Source: Thermomonas flagellata (lineage in GTDB: Bacteria > Pseudomonadota > Gammaproteobacteria > Xanthomonadales > Xanthomonadaceae). From it: a stretch of 64,000 nt of DNA. Location of the stretch: the NCBI RefSeq assembly GCF_022419185.1, contig NZ_JAJOZK010000007.1, positions 100,843-164,842 of the forward strand, given 5' to 3'. Numbering within the stretch: position 1 is the stretch's first letter; every line of letters starts with the position of its first letter. A program made the translations under genes and the position numbers. Below the pieces are notes generated by a model that saw only the letters and a list, made by a program, of their open reading frames with translations, did not search any database and was not told the DNA's origin. Positions 1 through 9,406 of the stretch are shown one piece after another.

Positions 1-99
1 ATCTGGCTGGCCATCGGCTGGGGGCTGGCCATGTTCCTGTTCGCGCGGCTGGGGGCGCCGGCCGTCGCCTCGCCGCATCCCCACGGAGTGCCGTCATGA
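1..99 (+). CDS. C-terminal end of a DUF2878-like membrane protein (partial)
   Basis: The window opens inside a reading frame encoding 32 residues and ending in TGA at 97-99. The visible tail contains a hydrophobic stretch (IWLAIGWGLAMFLFARLG) and then a short polar end. The stop overlaps the next start codon as ATGA, so it belongs to the same operon as the DUF1295 and cyclopropane synthase genes. In many proteobacteria a small DUF2878 membrane protein sits exactly here, which is the only ground for the family name; the visible part is too short to prove it. Confidence 0.55.
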   Translation: MWLAIGWGLAMFLFARLGAPAVASPHPHGVPS

Positions 100-890
100 T
101 CCCGACCCTCTCGCCCTGGCAACAACTGCTGCTGGCGTGGCTGCTGGCGGTCCTCGCCCAGGCTGTGGCCTGGGCCTGGCAGCAGCGCCATGCCAATGCC
201 GGCCTGGTCGACGTGGTGTGGTCGTACAGCCTCGGCGCGGCGGCGCTGCTGGCCGCGCTGACCGGCGCCGGCGCGGTGCTGCCGCGGGTCCTGCTGGCCC
301 TGCTGGCCGGCGTGTGGAGCCTGCGCCTGGGCACCCACATCCTGCGCCGCTTCCGCGCCGAGAACGAGGACGGCCGCTACGCCGCCCTGCGCGCGCGCTG
401 GGGCGCGTCCCCGGGCAAGTGGCTGGCGCTGTTCCAGCTGCAGGCACTCTTGGTGCCGCTGTTCGCGCTGCCGTTCGTGGCGGTGGCCGGCAACCCGCAG
501 CCGCACTGGCACCCGGCATTCATAGCGGCGATCGCGGTATGGGCGGTCGCGGTCGCCGGGGAGGCGCTGGCCGATGCCCAGCTCGCCCGCTTCCGCGCCG
601 ACCCGGGCAACCGCGGCCGCACCTGCCGCGCCGGACTGTGGCGCTATTCGCGCCACCCGAATTACTTCTTCGAGTGGCTGCACTGGTTTGCCTACGTGCT
701 GCTGGCGGTGGGCGCGCCGCTGGGCTGGCTGGCCTGGGCTGGGCCGCTGGTGATGTACGTGTTCCTGCGCTGGATCAGCGGCATTCCGTGGACCGAGCAG
801 CAGGCGCTGCGCCACCGCGGGGAGGACTATGCGCGCTACCAGCGCAGCACGCCGATGCTGTTTCCCTGGTTCCCGAAGGAGGAGCGATGA
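96..890 (+). CDS. DUF1295 / steroid 5-alpha-reductase-like membrane protein
   Basis: This 264-residue polytopic inner-membrane protein has about six hydrophobic segments. It carries the family signature near the C terminus: CRAGLWRYSRHPNYFFEW followed by a conserved FLRWISGIPWTE. DUF1295 proteins resemble isoprenylcysteine methyltransferase and steroid 5-alpha-reductase folds, and they recur beside cyclopropane fatty acid synthase genes. A role in modifying membrane lipids is therefore inferred, while the exact reaction is unknown. Start and stop overlap the neighbours by 4 bases (ATGA) on both sides, which implies translational coupling with the upstream DUF2878-like gene and with cfa. Confidence 0.88.
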   Translation: MIPTLSPWQQLLLAWLLAVLAQAVAWAWQQRHANAGLVDVVWSYSLGAAALLAALTGAGAVLPRVLLALLAGVWSLRLGTHILRRFRAENEDGRYAALRARWGASPGKWLALFQLQALLVPLFALPFVAVAGNPQPHWHPAFIAAIAVWAVAVAGEALADAQLARFRADPGNRGRTCRAGLWRYSRHPNYFFEWLHWFAYVLLAVGAPLGWLAWAGPLVMYVFLRWISGIPWTEQQALRHRGEDYARYQRSTPMLFPWFPKEER

Positions 891-1972
891 ACCGCGTGAG
901 CGAACTGCCGGCGCTGGACGCCGGCCACGAGCGTCCGGAACCGGGCCTGATCGGGCTGGCCGAGCGCGGCTGGGTGCCGGATGCGCTGGTGCGCGCCGGG
1001 ATCCGCCGGCTGTGCCGCCAGCGCCTGCGCGACGAACATGCCGACGACCCGGCGGCGGCCGCCGCGCGCGCCGCCGCGATGCTTGCGGACCTGCGCCAGA
1101 GCCCGCTGGCGATCCACACCGATGCCGCCAACCGCCAGCACTACGAGCTGCCGCCGGCGTTCTTCCAGGCCTGCCTCGGCCCGCGCCTGAAGTATTCCTG
1201 CGCCTACTACCCGCGCGGCGACGAGGATCTGGCCACCGCCGAGGAGGCCATGCTGGCGCTGTACGGCGAGCGCGCGCAGCTGGCGGACGGCCAGGACATC
1301 CTCGAGCTCGGCTGCGGCTGGGGCTCGCTGACCCTGTGGATGGCCGAACGCTACCCGCAGGCGCGCATCACCGCGGTGTCCAACTCGCGGCCGCAGCGGG
1401 AATTCATCGAGGCGCGCTGCCGCGAGCGCGGCTTCGGCAACGTGCGCGTGCTGACCTGCGACGTGAACCGGCTGGAGCTTCCGGAACAGGCCTACGACCG
1501 CTGCGTGTCGATCGAGATGTTCGAGCACATGCGCAACTACGGCGGGCTGCTGGAGCGGATCGGGCGCTGGCTGCGGCCGGGCGGCGCGCTGTTCGTGCAC
1601 ATCTTCTGCCACCGCACCCTGCTGTACCCGTTCGCGGACGCCGGCCGCGACGACTGGATGAGCCGCCACTTCTTCACCGGCGGGCTGATGCCGGCCGCGG
1701 ACACCCTGCTGTGGTTCCAGGACGCGCTGCGGATCGAGCAGCGCTGGCTGGTGGACGGCCGCCACTACCAGCGCACCGCCGACCACTGGCTGGCCAACCA
1801 GGACGACCGCCGCGAGACGGTGATGGCCGCGCTGCGGCAGGCCTACGGCGCCGGCGCGCCGCTCTGGTTCCGGCGCTGGCGGCTGTTCTGGATGGCCTGC
1901 GCGGAGCTGTTCGGGCTCGACCACGGGCGCCAGTGGATGGTCGCCCACTACCGTTTCCGGAGGCCGGCATGA
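887..1972 (+). CDS. cfa: Cyclopropane-fatty-acyl-phospholipid synthase family protein
   Basis: This is a 361-residue SAM-dependent methyltransferase. It would transfer a methylene group to cis double bonds of phospholipid acyl chains at the membrane face. The SAM-binding motif I is LELGCGWGSLT at residues 139-149. The substrate region shows the typical YSCAYYPRGDEDLATAEEAM before it and EMFEHMRNYGGLL after it, followed by the bicarbonate/active-site region HIFCHR. The length fits the short cfa2-like class, slightly below the roughly 380 residues of E. coli Cfa. It is coupled to DUF1295 (ATGA at 887-890) and to the lipocalin (ATGA at 1969-1972). The four-gene set looks like one operon for membrane-lipid modification, often stress or stationary-phase induced in relatives; no regulator is visible here. 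Confidence 0.93.
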   Translation: MNRVSELPALDAGHERPEPGLIGLAERGWVPDALVRAGIRRLCRQRLRDEHADDPAAAAARAAAMLADLRQSPLAIHTDAANRQHYELPPAFFQACLGPRLKYSCAYYPRGDEDLATAEEAMLALYGERAQLADGQDILELGCGWGSLTLWMAERYPQARITAVSNSRPQREFIEARCRERGFGNVRVLTCDVNRLELPEQAYDRCVSIEMFEHMRNYGGLLERIGRWLRPGGALFVHIFCHRTLLYPFADAGRDDWMSRHFFTGGLMPAADTLLWFQDALRIEQRWLVDGRHYQRTADHWLANQDDRRETVMAALRQAYGAGAPLWFRRWRLFWMACAELFGLDHGRQWMVAHYRFRRPA

Positions 1973-2595
1973 ACTGGCATCGGCTCACCCTCGGCACCGT
2001 CCTGTCCGGCCTGCTCGGCGCCTGCGCCAGCACCCCAACCACCATCCCGCACGTGGCGCAGGTGGACCTGCCGCGCTTCATGGGCGACTGGTACGTGGTC
2101 GCGCACATCCCCGCGCTGCCGGAACGGCACGCCTACAACGCGGTGGAGTCCTACGCGCTGCGTCCGGACGGCCGCATCCAGACCGTGTTCCAGTTCCGCG
2201 ACGGCAGCTTCGACGCGGCCCTGGACACCATGCGCCCGGTCGCCACCGTGGTGCCCGGCACCGGCAACGCGGTCTGGGGCATGCAGTTCGTGTGGCCGAT
2301 CCAGGCCGAGTACGTGATCGTGGCGCTCGACCCGGAGTACCGCTGGACCCTGATCGGGCGCAGCAAGCGCGACTACCTGTGGATCATGGCGCGCACCCCG
2401 CGCCTGCCGGAAGCCGACTACCAGGCCCTCGTGCAGCGCGCGCAGGCGCTGGGCTACGACACCTCGAAGATCCGGCAGGTGCCGCAGCGCTGGCCGGAGA
2501 CCGGCCCGGACCCGCGCCCGGCGCCGAACACGCCGCAGGCGGCCGACATCCCGCCCGCCGCGACCGCCCCCGGCACCCCCGCCCCCGCGCACTGA
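1969..2595 (+). CDS. Lipocalin family outer-membrane lipoprotein (Blc-like)
   Basis: This 208-residue precursor has a lipoprotein signal peptide whose lipobox LLGAC places the lipidated cysteine at residue 19. The lipocalin signature GDWYVV follows at residues 39-44, and a YIIVALDPEYRWTLIGRS-like strand pair corresponds to the second lipocalin motif. The last ~40 residues are a proline/alanine-rich tail absent from E. coli Blc. Bacterial lipocalins bind lysophospholipids or fatty acids at the outer membrane, which matches its place after the cyclopropane synthase gene. It is the last gene of the plus-strand operon and converges with aroA. Confidence 0.9.
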   Translation: MNWHRLTLGTVLSGLLGACASTPTTIPHVAQVDLPRFMGDWYVVAHIPALPERHAYNAVESYALRPDGRIQTVFQFRDGSFDAALDTMRPVATVVPGTGNAVWGMQFVWPIQAEYVIVALDPEYRWTLIGRSKRDYLWIMARTPRLPEADYQALVQRAQALGYDTSKIRQVPQRWPETGPDPRPAPNTPQAADIPPAATAPGTPAPAH

Positions 2596-2611
2596 CGCCC
2601 GCACGCGGGCG
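2596..2611. terminator. Small GC hairpin between convergent lipocalin and aroA genes
   Basis: A perfect 6-bp stem (CGCCCG/CGGGCG) with a CACG loop lies in the 19-bp gap between two converging genes. It has no T tract on either strand. It may act as a weak bidirectional terminator; the evidence is position and symmetry only. Confidence 0.3.
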
Positions 2612-2614
2612 CGC

Positions 2615-3922
2615 TCACGCCGCGGCCAGGCCCATCCCGGCCGCGCGCGCGAGCGCCTCGAAGCCGGGGAAGGAGGTGGCGACGTTGGCCACGTCCGCGA
2701 TCCGCACCGGTCCGCGCGCCAGCTGCGCCGCCACCGCGAAGGCCATCGCGATGCGGTGGTCGCCGTGGCTGTCGACCTCCCCGCCCTGCAGCGGCCCGCC
2801 GTGGATGTCGGCGCCGTCCGCGGTCTCCTCGACCCGGATCCCGAGCGCGCGCAGCCCCGCGGCCATGGCCGCGATGCGGTCGGACTCCTTGACCCGCAGC
2901 TCGGCCGCGCCGCGCACCCGGGTCACCCCCTCGGCGCAGGCGGCGGCGGCGAACAGCACCGGGAATTCGTCGATCATGTCCGGCACGCAGGCGACGGGCA
3001 CCTCGATCCCGCGCAGCGGCGCATGCCGCACGTGCAGCTCGGCCACCGGCTCGCCGCCCTCGCTGCCGGCCGGATGCTCGGCGATGTCCGCGCCCATCAG
3101 GCGCAGCACCTGCAGCAGGCCGGTGCGGCGCGGATTCACCCCGACCCGGCGCAGCACGAGGTCGGATCCGGGCACCAGGCTCGCCGCGACCAGGAAGAAC
3201 GCGGCCGAGGAGAAATCCGCCGGCACCGCGACCGCGCGCGCGCTGAGCGCATGCCCGCCCTGCACCGCGGCCTCGCCCGGCACGTAGGCGCAGGCGGCGC
3301 CGAACGCCGCGAGCATGCGCTCGGTGTAGTCGCGGGTCGGATGCGGCTCGCGCACGCGGGTCTGGCCGTCGGCGTAAAGCCCGGCCAGCAGCAGCGCCGA
3401 CTTCACCTGCGCGCTGGCCACCGGCAGCCGGTAATCGATCCCGCGCAGGGCCTGGCTGCCGCGGATGCGCAGCGGGGCGTGGCCGTCCTCGGCGGCGATC
3501 CGCGCGCCCATTTGCTGCAACGGTTCGATCACCCTCCGCATCGGCCGCCGCGACAGCGAGGCATCGCCGACCAGCACGCTGTCGAAACGCTGCCCCGCCA
3601 GCAGCCCGGCCAGCAGGCGCATGGCGGTGCCGGCATTGCCGCAGTCGAGCGGCGCGTCGGCCGGCTGCAGGCCGTGCAGCCCGACCCCGTGCACGATCCG
3701 CACCCCCGCCTGCGGCGCCTCGATGCGCACGCCCAGGCGCGCGAACACCGCGGCGGTGGCGCGGGTGTCCTCGCCCTCGAGGAAGCCGTCGACCCGGGTG
3801 GTGCCTTCGGCGATCGCGCCGAGCATCACCGCGCGGTGGCTCACCGACTTGTCGCCGGGCACCGCCAACGCGCCATGCAGGGCACCGCCCGGGGCGGCGA
3901 TCCAGTCGCGGCGCGCGCTCAT
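2615..3922 (-). CDS. aroA: 3-phosphoshikimate 1-carboxyvinyltransferase (EPSP synthase)
   Basis: This 435-residue cytoplasmic enzyme condenses shikimate-3-phosphate with phosphoenolpyruvate, the sixth step of the shikimate pathway. Family signatures are visible: GDKSVSHRAVMLGAIAEGTT near residue 24 (PEP-binding Lys/Ser), GNAGTAMRLLAG near 95, and RVKESDRIAAM in the C-terminal domain. The length is normal for a class I enzyme. Its start overlaps the end of hisC by 4 bases, making it the last gene of the serC-pheA-hisC-aroA unit. In pseudomonads cmk and rpsA follow aroA; here the next gene is convergent, so that link is broken. Confidence 0.97.
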   Translation of the reverse strand: MSARRDWIAAPGGALHGALAVPGDKSVSHRAVMLGAIAEGTTRVDGFLEGEDTRATAAVFARLGVRIEAPQAGVRIVHGVGLHGLQPADAPLDCGNAGTAMRLLAGLLAGQRFDSVLVGDASLSRRPMRRVIEPLQQMGARIAAEDGHAPLRIRGSQALRGIDYRLPVASAQVKSALLLAGLYADGQTRVREPHPTRDYTERMLAAFGAACAYVPGEAAVQGGHALSARAVAVPADFSSAAFFLVAASLVPGSDLVLRRVGVNPRRTGLLQVLRLMGADIAEHPAGSEGGEPVAELHVRHAPLRGIEVPVACVPDMIDEFPVLFAAAACAEGVTRVRGAAELRVKESDRIAAMAAGLRALGIRVEETADGADIHGGPLQGGEVDSHGDHRIAMAFAVAAQLARGPVRIADVANVATSFPGFEALARAAGMGLAAA

Positions 3923-5040
3923 GCCGCCACCTCGTCCAGCGCGGCCAGCAGGCGGGCGTTCTCCTGCGCGCTGCCGACCGTGATCCGCAGGCAGTCGCCG
4001 AGGCCGTAGCCGGCCATCGGGCGCAGCACGATGCCGCGCGCCAGCAGCGCCGCCTCCAGCGCGCCGGCGCGTTCGCCGAAGCGCACCAGCAGGAAGTTGG
4101 TCTGCGACGGGAACACCGTCCAGCCGCGCGCGCGCAGCCCCTCGGCCAGCGCCGCGCGCCCGGCGGCATTGGCGGCCACTGCCGCCGCCAGGTGCTGCGC
4201 ATCGGCGAGCGCCGCCTCCGCCGCGGCCAGCCCGACCGCATTGACGTTGAAGCTTTCCCGCACGCGCTCCATCAGCGCGATCAGGCCCGGATGCGCGATG
4301 GCATAGCCCACGCGCAGGCCGGCCAGCGCATACGCCTTGCTGAAGGTGCGGGTGACGACCAGGTTCGGGTGCCGTTCCAGCCAGCCGAGCGCCGAGGCCC
4401 AGTCCGGCGCGTCCACATACTCGGCATAGGCCTCGTCCACCACCACCAGCACCCGCGCCGGCAGCGCCGCGAGGAAGCGCGCGAATGCCTCCGCGCCGAA
4501 CCAGGTGCCGGTCGGGTTGTTGGGATTGGCCAGGTACACCAGCCGCGTGCGCGGGCCGACCGCGGCGTGCAGGGCCTGAAGGTCGTGCCCGAGCGGCATC
4601 GCCGCCGTGCGCGGCAACGCCTCGGCCAGCCGCAGCTCGGCGCCGACCGCCTGCGCCGCCAGCGCGTAGACCGCGAAGCCGTACTTGGATGCGACCACTT
4701 CGTCGCCCGGCCCGGCGAACACCTGCGCCAGCTGCATCAGCAGCTCGTGCGAGCCGTTGCCGAGCAGCAGCCGCGCCGGGTCGATCCGGTGGTGCGTGGC
4801 CAGCGCGCGCTTGAGGTCGCCGCCGAGCGGATCGGGGTAGAGGTGCATGCGCGGCAACGCGGCGGCGGCCGCCGCCAGCGCGCGCGGACTCGGCCCGGAC
4901 GGGTTCTCGTTCGAGCCCAGTTCGACCAGCTGCGCCTCGGCGAAGCGCCGGCGCAGGGCGACCAGGTCGTGGCCGGGGTCGTAGGCGCGCAGGCGGCGGA
5001 TGCCGGGCTGGGCCAGGGCCTCGAAGTCCGGCGCGCTCAC
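3919..5040 (-). CDS. hisC: Histidinol-phosphate/aromatic aminotransferase (HisC2 type)
   Basis: This 373-residue PLP-dependent aminotransferase belongs to class I/II, HisC family. It has SNENPSGPSPRA near the N terminus, the YLANPNNPTGT motif, a VVDEAYAEY segment and the PLP-lysine region VTRTFSKAYALAGLRVGY. The chosen GTG start at 5040 overlaps the pheA stop (GTGA); no ATG fits as well. The position between pheA and aroA matches hisC2 of pseudomonads. In those organisms the enzyme is thought to transaminate aromatic keto acids as well as imidazole acetol phosphate. An aromatic-aminotransferase role is therefore likely but inferred. Confidence 0.92.
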   Translation of the reverse strand: MSAPDFEALAQPGIRRLRAYDPGHDLVALRRRFAEAQLVELGSNENPSGPSPRALAAAAAALPRMHLYPDPLGGDLKRALATHHRIDPARLLLGNGSHELLMQLAQVFAGPGDEVVASKYGFAVYALAAQAVGAELRLAEALPRTAAMPLGHDLQALHAAVGPRTRLVYLANPNNPTGTWFGAEAFARFLAALPARVLVVVDEAYAEYVDAPDWASALGWLERHPNLVVTRTFSKAYALAGLRVGYAIAHPGLIALMERVRESFNVNAVGLAAAEAALADAQHLAAAVAANAAGRAALAEGLRARGWTVFPSQTNFLLVRFGERAGALEAALLARGIVLRPMAGYGLGDCLRITVGSAQENARLLAALDEVAA

Positions 5041-6191
5041 AGGATCGCCACCGGGTAGGAGCCGAGCACGCGCACCTCGTCGCCGCGCGCGGCGATCTCG
5101 TCCAGCGCGTCCTTCAGCGGCGCCTCCTGGCAGTGGCCGGCCACGTCGATGAAGAACGCGTACTGCCACAGGTGGCCGTGCGCCGGCCGCGACTCGATCC
5201 GGTTCATGCTGATCCCGCGCCGCGCCAGCGGCTCCAGCACGCCGTACAGCGCGCCGGGGCGGTCGCGGATGAACACCAGCAGCGAGGTGCGGTCGTGCCC
5301 GGAGGGCGGGAACGATTCGCGCCCGATCACCAGGAAGCGAGTGGTGTTGTCGCTGCGGTCCTCGATCGGGCCGGCGACCCGCTTCAGCCCGTACATCAGC
5401 CCGGCCGACTCGCCGGCGATGGCAGCGGCGTCGTCGGCGTTGCGCGCGCGGCGCGCGCCCTCGGCATTGCTGGAGACCGGGATTTTCTCCGCATGTGGCA
5501 GATGCGTGCGCAGCCAGCCGGCGGTCTGCGCGAACGCCTGCGGGTGCGCGTAGATGCGCTCGATGTCCTCGATCCGGCCGCTGCGCGAGAGCAGGTGCTG
5601 GTGCACGCGCAGTTCGACCTCGCCGCAGATCCGCAGCGGCGAGGTCAGGAACAGGTCGAGCGTGACCTGGATGGTGCCCTGGCCGGAGTTTTCCACTGGC
5701 ACCACCCCGAAGTCGGCATTGCCGGCCGCGACCTCCTGGAACACCTCCTCGATGCTGGCCATCGGCAGCCCGTGCGCGGAATGTCCGAAGTGCTTGCGCG
5801 CCGCCTGCTGGCTGAAAGTGCCCTCCGGCCCGAGGTAGCCGATCTTGAGCGGCTCCTGCTGCGCCAGGCAGGCCGACATGATCTCGCGGAACAGGCGCAC
5901 CAGGACCTCGTCCGAGAGTGGCCCCTGGTTGCGGTCCACCACCTTGCGCAGCACCTGCGCCTCGCGCTCCGGGCGGTAGTAGTCGACCGCCGCCGCCAGC
6001 TTGCCCTTGGCCTTGCCGACCTGGCGCGCCCACTGCGCGCGCTCGGCGATCAGGGCCTGGATCTGCTGGTCGATGCCGTCGATGCGCGCGCGCACCTGGG
6101 CCAGGTCGGGCGCGGCGGCGGTCTCCGCCTCGGCCTGCGTGCGCGCGGCGCGCGGGCGCGCGGGCTTGCGGGGGGGGCGGCGCTCAGCCAT
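5037..6191 (-). CDS. pheA: Bifunctional chorismate mutase / prephenate dehydratase (P-protein)
   Basis: This 384-residue enzyme converts chorismate to phenylpyruvate. An AroQ-type chorismate mutase domain lies at roughly residues 33-110 ([20 protein letters not shown]). Prephenate dehydratase begins with [16 protein letters not shown] and includes [15 protein letters not shown]-terminal ACT domain ([24 protein letters not shown]) is where phenylalanine feedback acts in this family. A basic, alanine-rich N-terminal extension of about 30 residues precedes the mutase. Its start overlaps the serC end by 8 bases and its stop overlaps the hisC start, so expression is coupled along the operon. Confidence 0.96.
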   Translation of the reverse strand: MAERRPPRKPARPRAARTQAEAETAAAPDLAQVRARIDGIDQQIQALIAERAQWARQVGKAKGKLAAAVDYYRPEREAQVLRKVVDRNQGPLSDEVLVRLFREIMSACLAQQEPLKIGYLGPEGTFSQQAARKHFGHSAHGLPMASIEEVFQEVAAGNADFGVVPVENSGQGTIQVTLDLFLTSPLRICGEVELRVHQHLLSRSGRIEDIERIYAHPQAFAQTAGWLRTHLPHAEKIPVSSNAEGARRARNADDAAAIAGESAGLMYGLKRVAGPIEDRSDNTTRFLVIGRESFPPSGHDRTSLLVFIRDRPGALYGVLEPLARRGISMNRIESRPAHGHLWQYAFFIDVAGHCQEAPLKDALDEIAARGDEVRVLGSYPVAIL

Positions 6192-7269
6192 GGCGGCGCT
6201 GGAACTCCTGCAGGTAGTCGACCAGGGCCTCCACCCCGGCCTCGGGCATCGCGTTGTAGATGGAGGCGCGCATCCCGCCGAGCACGCGATGGCCCTTCAG
6301 CCCGATCAGGCCGGCCGCACGCGCGCCCTCCAGGAACGGGGCATCCAAGCGCGGATCGTGCAGGAAGAACGGCACGTTCATGCGCGATCGCGCCTCCGGC
6401 GCCACCGGGTTGCGGTAGAACCCGCCGGAGCCGTCGATCGCCGCATACAGGCGCGCCGCCTTGCGCGCGTTGCGCGCGGCGAACGCTTCGACGCCGCCCT
6501 CGTCGAGCATCCAGCGCACGGTCAGGCCGAGCATGTACCAGTTCCAGCTCGGCGGGGTGTTGAGCATGGACTCGGCGGCCAGCTGGACGCGGTAGTCGAG
6601 GATCGGCGCGCGCGGCTGGCCGGCGCGCTCGAGCAGGTCGCGGCGCACGATCACCACCGCGATCCCCACCGGCCCCAGGTTCTTCTGCGCCCCGGCGTAG
6701 ATCAGCCCGAACCGGCGCACGTCCAGCGGCGCGGAGGCGATCGAGGAGCTGAAGTCGGCGACCAGCGGCACCGTGCCCACCTCCGGCACCTCCGGGAACT
6801 CGACGCCGTGGATGGTCTCGTTGGCGGTGATGTGCACGTAGGCCGCATCCGCCGCCAGCGCCCACTCGGCGCGCGGCGGTAGCCGGGTGAAGCCGTCCGC
6901 CTCGCTGCTGGCGGCGATGCGCGCGGCGCAGGCCGGCTGCGCCTGCAGGTAGGCGGTCTTGCCCCAATGCCCGGTGAGCACATAGTCGGCCGCCTGGCCG
7001 GGCGCGGCGAAGTTGAGCGGCAGCAGCGCCTGCACGGTGGTCGCGCCGCCGGCGGTGAACAGCACCGCGTAGTCGTCGGGGATGGCCAGCAGGCGGCGCA
7101 GGTCGGCCTCGGTGCGCTGCGCGACCTCGAGGAACTCCGGCCCGCGGTGGCTCAGCTCCACGATCGAGGCGCCGGCGTCGCGGTATTCCAGCAGTTCCGC
7201 CTGCGCCTGGCGCAGCACCGGCTCGGGCAGCATGGCCGGTCCCGGGCTGAAATTGTAGGCGCGCGCCAT
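6184..7269 (-). CDS. serC: Phosphoserine aminotransferase
   Basis: This 361-residue PLP enzyme of serine (and usually pyridoxine) synthesis makes 3-phosphoserine from 3-phosphohydroxypyruvate. The N terminus [18 protein letters not shown] is diagnostic, as is the PLP-lysine context [13 protein letters not shown] and the ending [12 protein letters not shown]. The start at 7269 is preceded by GGAGGAGCC at good spacing; an in-frame extension further upstream has no such site. It is the first gene of the serC-pheA-hisC-aroA operon. The 184-bp divergent gap to msrP should carry its promoter, but no convincing -35/-10 pair stands out. Confidence 0.97.
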   Translation of the reverse strand: MARAYNFSPGPAMLPEPVLRQAQAELLEYRDAGASIVELSHRGPEFLEVAQRTEADLRRLLAIPDDYAVLFTAGGATTVQALLPLNFAAPGQAADYVLTGHWGKTAYLQAQPACAARIAASSEADGFTRLPPRAEWALAADAAYVHITANETIHGVEFPEVPEVGTVPLVADFSSSIASAPLDVRRFGLIYAGAQKNLGPVGIAVVIVRRDLLERAGQPRAPILDYRVQLAAESMLNTPPSWNWYMLGLTVRWMLDEGGVEAFAARNARKAARLYAAIDGSGGFYRNPVAPEARSRMNVPFFLHDPRLDAPFLEGARAAGLIGLKGHRVLGGMRASIYNAMPEAGVEALVDYLQEFQRRHG

Positions 7270-7453
7270 CACGGCTCCTCCGCTGAATGCGGCCTGCAGT
7301 ATGCCGCAGCGCAGCAGGCTTGGGACGGCGGTTGCCCGCGCAACCGATGCCAAGCCCCGCCCCTGCAACCGCACAGCCCGCCGCGGCGTAGTCTTCCTGA
7401 GCGGTTCATGCCGCTGGCGTCACCCTGCGCCAGGCCGCCTTCGGAGCCTTGCC

Positions 7454-8410
7454 ATGCGCCTGCCCCCCGAGCCCGTCGATGCGATCACCCCCGAGCCGGT
7501 GTACCGCGACCGGCGCCGCCTGCTGGCGGGCCTCGCCAGCCTGCCGGCGCTGGCCCTGTCCGCGTGCGGGCGCGCCGAACCGGCGATGCCGCAGGCGCGG
7601 ATCGACCCGGCGCGGGTGCGCGCCGGCTTCGCCACCGACGAGCCGCCCACCCGCGAGGCGGACGCCACGTCCTACAACAATTTCTACGAATTCGGCACCG
7701 GCAAGGCGGACCCTGCGCGCGCGCCGCGCACCCTGCGCACTGCGCCGTGGTCGGTCGCGGTCGGCGGCCACTGCGCGCGGCCGGGGCTGGTGCCGCTGGA
7801 AACCCTGCTGCAGGGACTGGCGGTGCAGGAGCGCATCTACCGCATGCGCTGCGTCGAGGGTTGGTCGATGGTGATCCCCTGGCGCGGGGTGCCGCTGGGC
7901 GAGGTGCTGCGCCGGTTCGAGCCGACCGCCCAGGCCAAGTACGTGGCCTTCACCAGCCTCGCCGATCCGGTGCAGATGCCGGGCGTGCGGGTGCCGGTGC
8001 TGGACTGGCCGTACCGCGAGGGCCTGCGCATCGACGAGGCGATGCATCCGCTGACCCTGCTCGCCACCGGCATGTACGGCAAGCCGCTGCCGCAGCAGAA
8101 CGGCGCGCCGCTGCGGCTGGTGGTGCCGTGGAAGTACGGCTTCAAGGGCATCAAGTCGATCGTGGCGATCGACTTCGTCGAGCGCATGCCGCGCACCAGC
8201 TGGAACCGCGCGCAGCCGTCCGAGTACGGCTTCTTCGCCAACGTCAACCCGGCGGTGGACCACCCGCGCTGGAGCCAGAAGACCGAGCGCCGGATCGCCG
8301 GCAACGGCGGCAACCTGTTCGCCGAGCGCATCCCGACCCGGCCGTTCAACGGCTATGCCGACCAGGTCGCGGCGCTGTACGCCGGGATGGACCTGCGCCG
8401 GTGGTACTGA
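7454..8410 (+). CDS. msrP: Periplasmic protein-methionine-sulfoxide reductase, catalytic subunit MsrP
   Basis: This 318-residue molybdopterin enzyme repairs oxidised methionines in periplasmic proteins. The N terminus has a Tat signal ([22 protein letters not shown]). The mature part contains the molybdenum-ligand cysteine in [15 protein letters not shown] (Cys133) and conserved YNNFYEFG and [10 protein letters not shown] motifs. Length and motifs match E. coli YedY/MsrP. The ATG at 7454 was chosen because it places the twin-arginine at the expected distance. It overlaps msrQ by 10 bases and forms the usual two-gene operon. Confidence 0.96.
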   Translation: MRLPPEPVDAITPEPVYRDRRRLLAGLASLPALALSACGRAEPAMPQARIDPARVRAGFATDEPPTREADATSYNNFYEFGTGKADPARAPRTLRTAPWSVAVGGHCARPGLVPLETLLQGLAVQERIYRMRCVEGWSMVIPWRGVPLGEVLRRFEPTAQAKYVAFTSLADPVQMPGVRVPVLDWPYREGLRIDEAMHPLTLLATGMYGKPLPQQNGAPLRLVVPWKYGFKGIKSIVAIDFVERMPRTSWNRAQPSEYGFFANVNPAVDHPRWSQKTERRIAGNGGNLFAERIPTRPFNGYADQVAALYAGMDLRRWY

Positions 8411-9063
8411 CCCGCCCGCCGCCTGCGGCCGGGCGCGGCCTGGTCGCGGCCAAGGCCGGGCTGCACCTGGCCCTGCTCGCGCCGCTGGGGTGGCTGGGCT
8501 GGCAGATGTGGCAGGTCGCTACCCAGGCGAGCGACGCCCTCGGCGCCGACCCGGTGGCCGAGATCGAGCACCGCCTCGGGCTGTGGGCGCTGCGCCTGCT
8601 GCTGCTGACCTTGGCGGTCACCCCGCTGCGCCAGCTGACCGGCTGGAGCGTGCTGCTGCGCTTCCGGCGCATGCTCGGCCTGTACGCCTTCGCCTATGCC
8701 AGCCTGCACTTCGCCGCCTACCTCGGGCTGGACCTGCGCCGCTACTGGACGCAGGTGTTCGAGGAGATCGCCAAGCGCCCCTACATCACGGTCGGCTTCC
8801 TGGCCTGGCTGCTGCTGGTGCCGCTGGCGGTGACCTCGACCCGCGGCTGGATGCGCCGGCTCGGGCGGCACTGGGGCCAGCTGCACCGGCTGGTGTACGC
8901 GGTCGCGGTGCTGGCGGTGCTGCACTTCTGGTGGCTGGTCAAGGCCGACGTGCGCGAGCCGCTGCTGTACGCCGCGCTGGTCGCGCTGCTGCTCGGCTGG
9001 CGCGCGGCGCGCGCGCTGTGGCAGCGGGCGCGGCAGGCGCGCGCGGTCAGAACTTCTCCCTGA
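8401..9063 (+). CDS. msrQ: Heme-binding membrane subunit MsrQ
   Basis: This integral membrane b-type cytochrome of about 220 residues passes quinol electrons to MsrP. Five to six hydrophobic helices are visible, including [20 protein letters not shown] and [24 protein letters not shown], which hold the conserved heme-ligand histidines. The start is a GTG at 8401 inside the msrP stop region; no ATG is available nearby, so the exact start is uncertain. The last 17 bases overlap the convergent gene on the opposite strand, which is unusual in such a compact region. Confidence 0.93.
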   Translation: MVLTRPPPAAGRGLVAAKAGLHLALLAPLGWLGWQMWQVATQASDALGADPVAEIEHRLGLWALRLLLLTLAVTPLRQLTGWSVLLRFRRMLGLYAFAYASLHFAAYLGLDLRRYWTQVFEEIAKRPYITVGFLAWLLLVPLAVTSTRGWMRRLGRHWGQLHRLVYAVAVLAVLHFWWLVKADVREPLLYAALVALLLGWRAARALWQRARQARAVRTSP

Positions 9064-9319
9064 GCACGCGCCGGATCTCCTGCTCGATCGGCTCCTTGAA
9101 CATCGCGGTGAGGAACCCGAGCTTGGCCTGCACGTGCAGCGCCGCGTCCTCCAGCGCGATCCGGCCGTCGACCCCGGCACGCCGGAACTCGAGCACGTCG
9201 CCCTGCCAGTCGTACTGGATGTCGAAGCGCTCGGCCAGGGTGCGCGCGATCTGCTCGACCGCCTTGCGCGCCTGCGCGCGGCCGAGGGCATGCGGGTGGC
9301 GGATGTCGATCCTGGACAT
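9047..9319 (-). CDS. Polyhydroxyalkanoic acid system family protein (PHA_gran_rgn)
   Basis: This is a small 90-residue protein starting MSRIDIRHPHALGRAQARKA and ending [22 protein letters not shown]. That is the pattern of the PHA_gran_rgn family found near polyester-granule genes. Its function is not established. It has a two-layer alpha/beta look with no membrane segment or catalytic motif. GGAG precedes the ATG. It is transcribed against msrQ and is divergent from the FHA gene. Its presence supports a lipid-granule theme that continues with the phasin at 12.3 kb. Confidence 0.8.
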   Translation of the reverse strand: MSRIDIRHPHALGRAQARKAVEQIARTLAERFDIQYDWQGDVLEFRRAGVDGRIALEDAALHVQAKLGFLTAMFKEPIEQEIRRVLREKF

Positions 9320-9406
9320 GGGAGGCTCCGTGGGCGGGGCGCCATTGTGCCGCGCGCCCGCGGTGCGGCCAATCGACCGGCACCGGCGCATGCTAGATTC
9401 GAGCGG

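Noticed and set aside
2756..4009. Long plus-strand open frame opposite aroA, and similar long frames opposite the acyl-CoA reductase (14282-16666) and other genes
   Set aside because: They are antisense shadows caused by very high G/C at third codon positions; their products are Arg/Ala/Pro/His-rich, and the opposite strand encodes a recognised enzyme.
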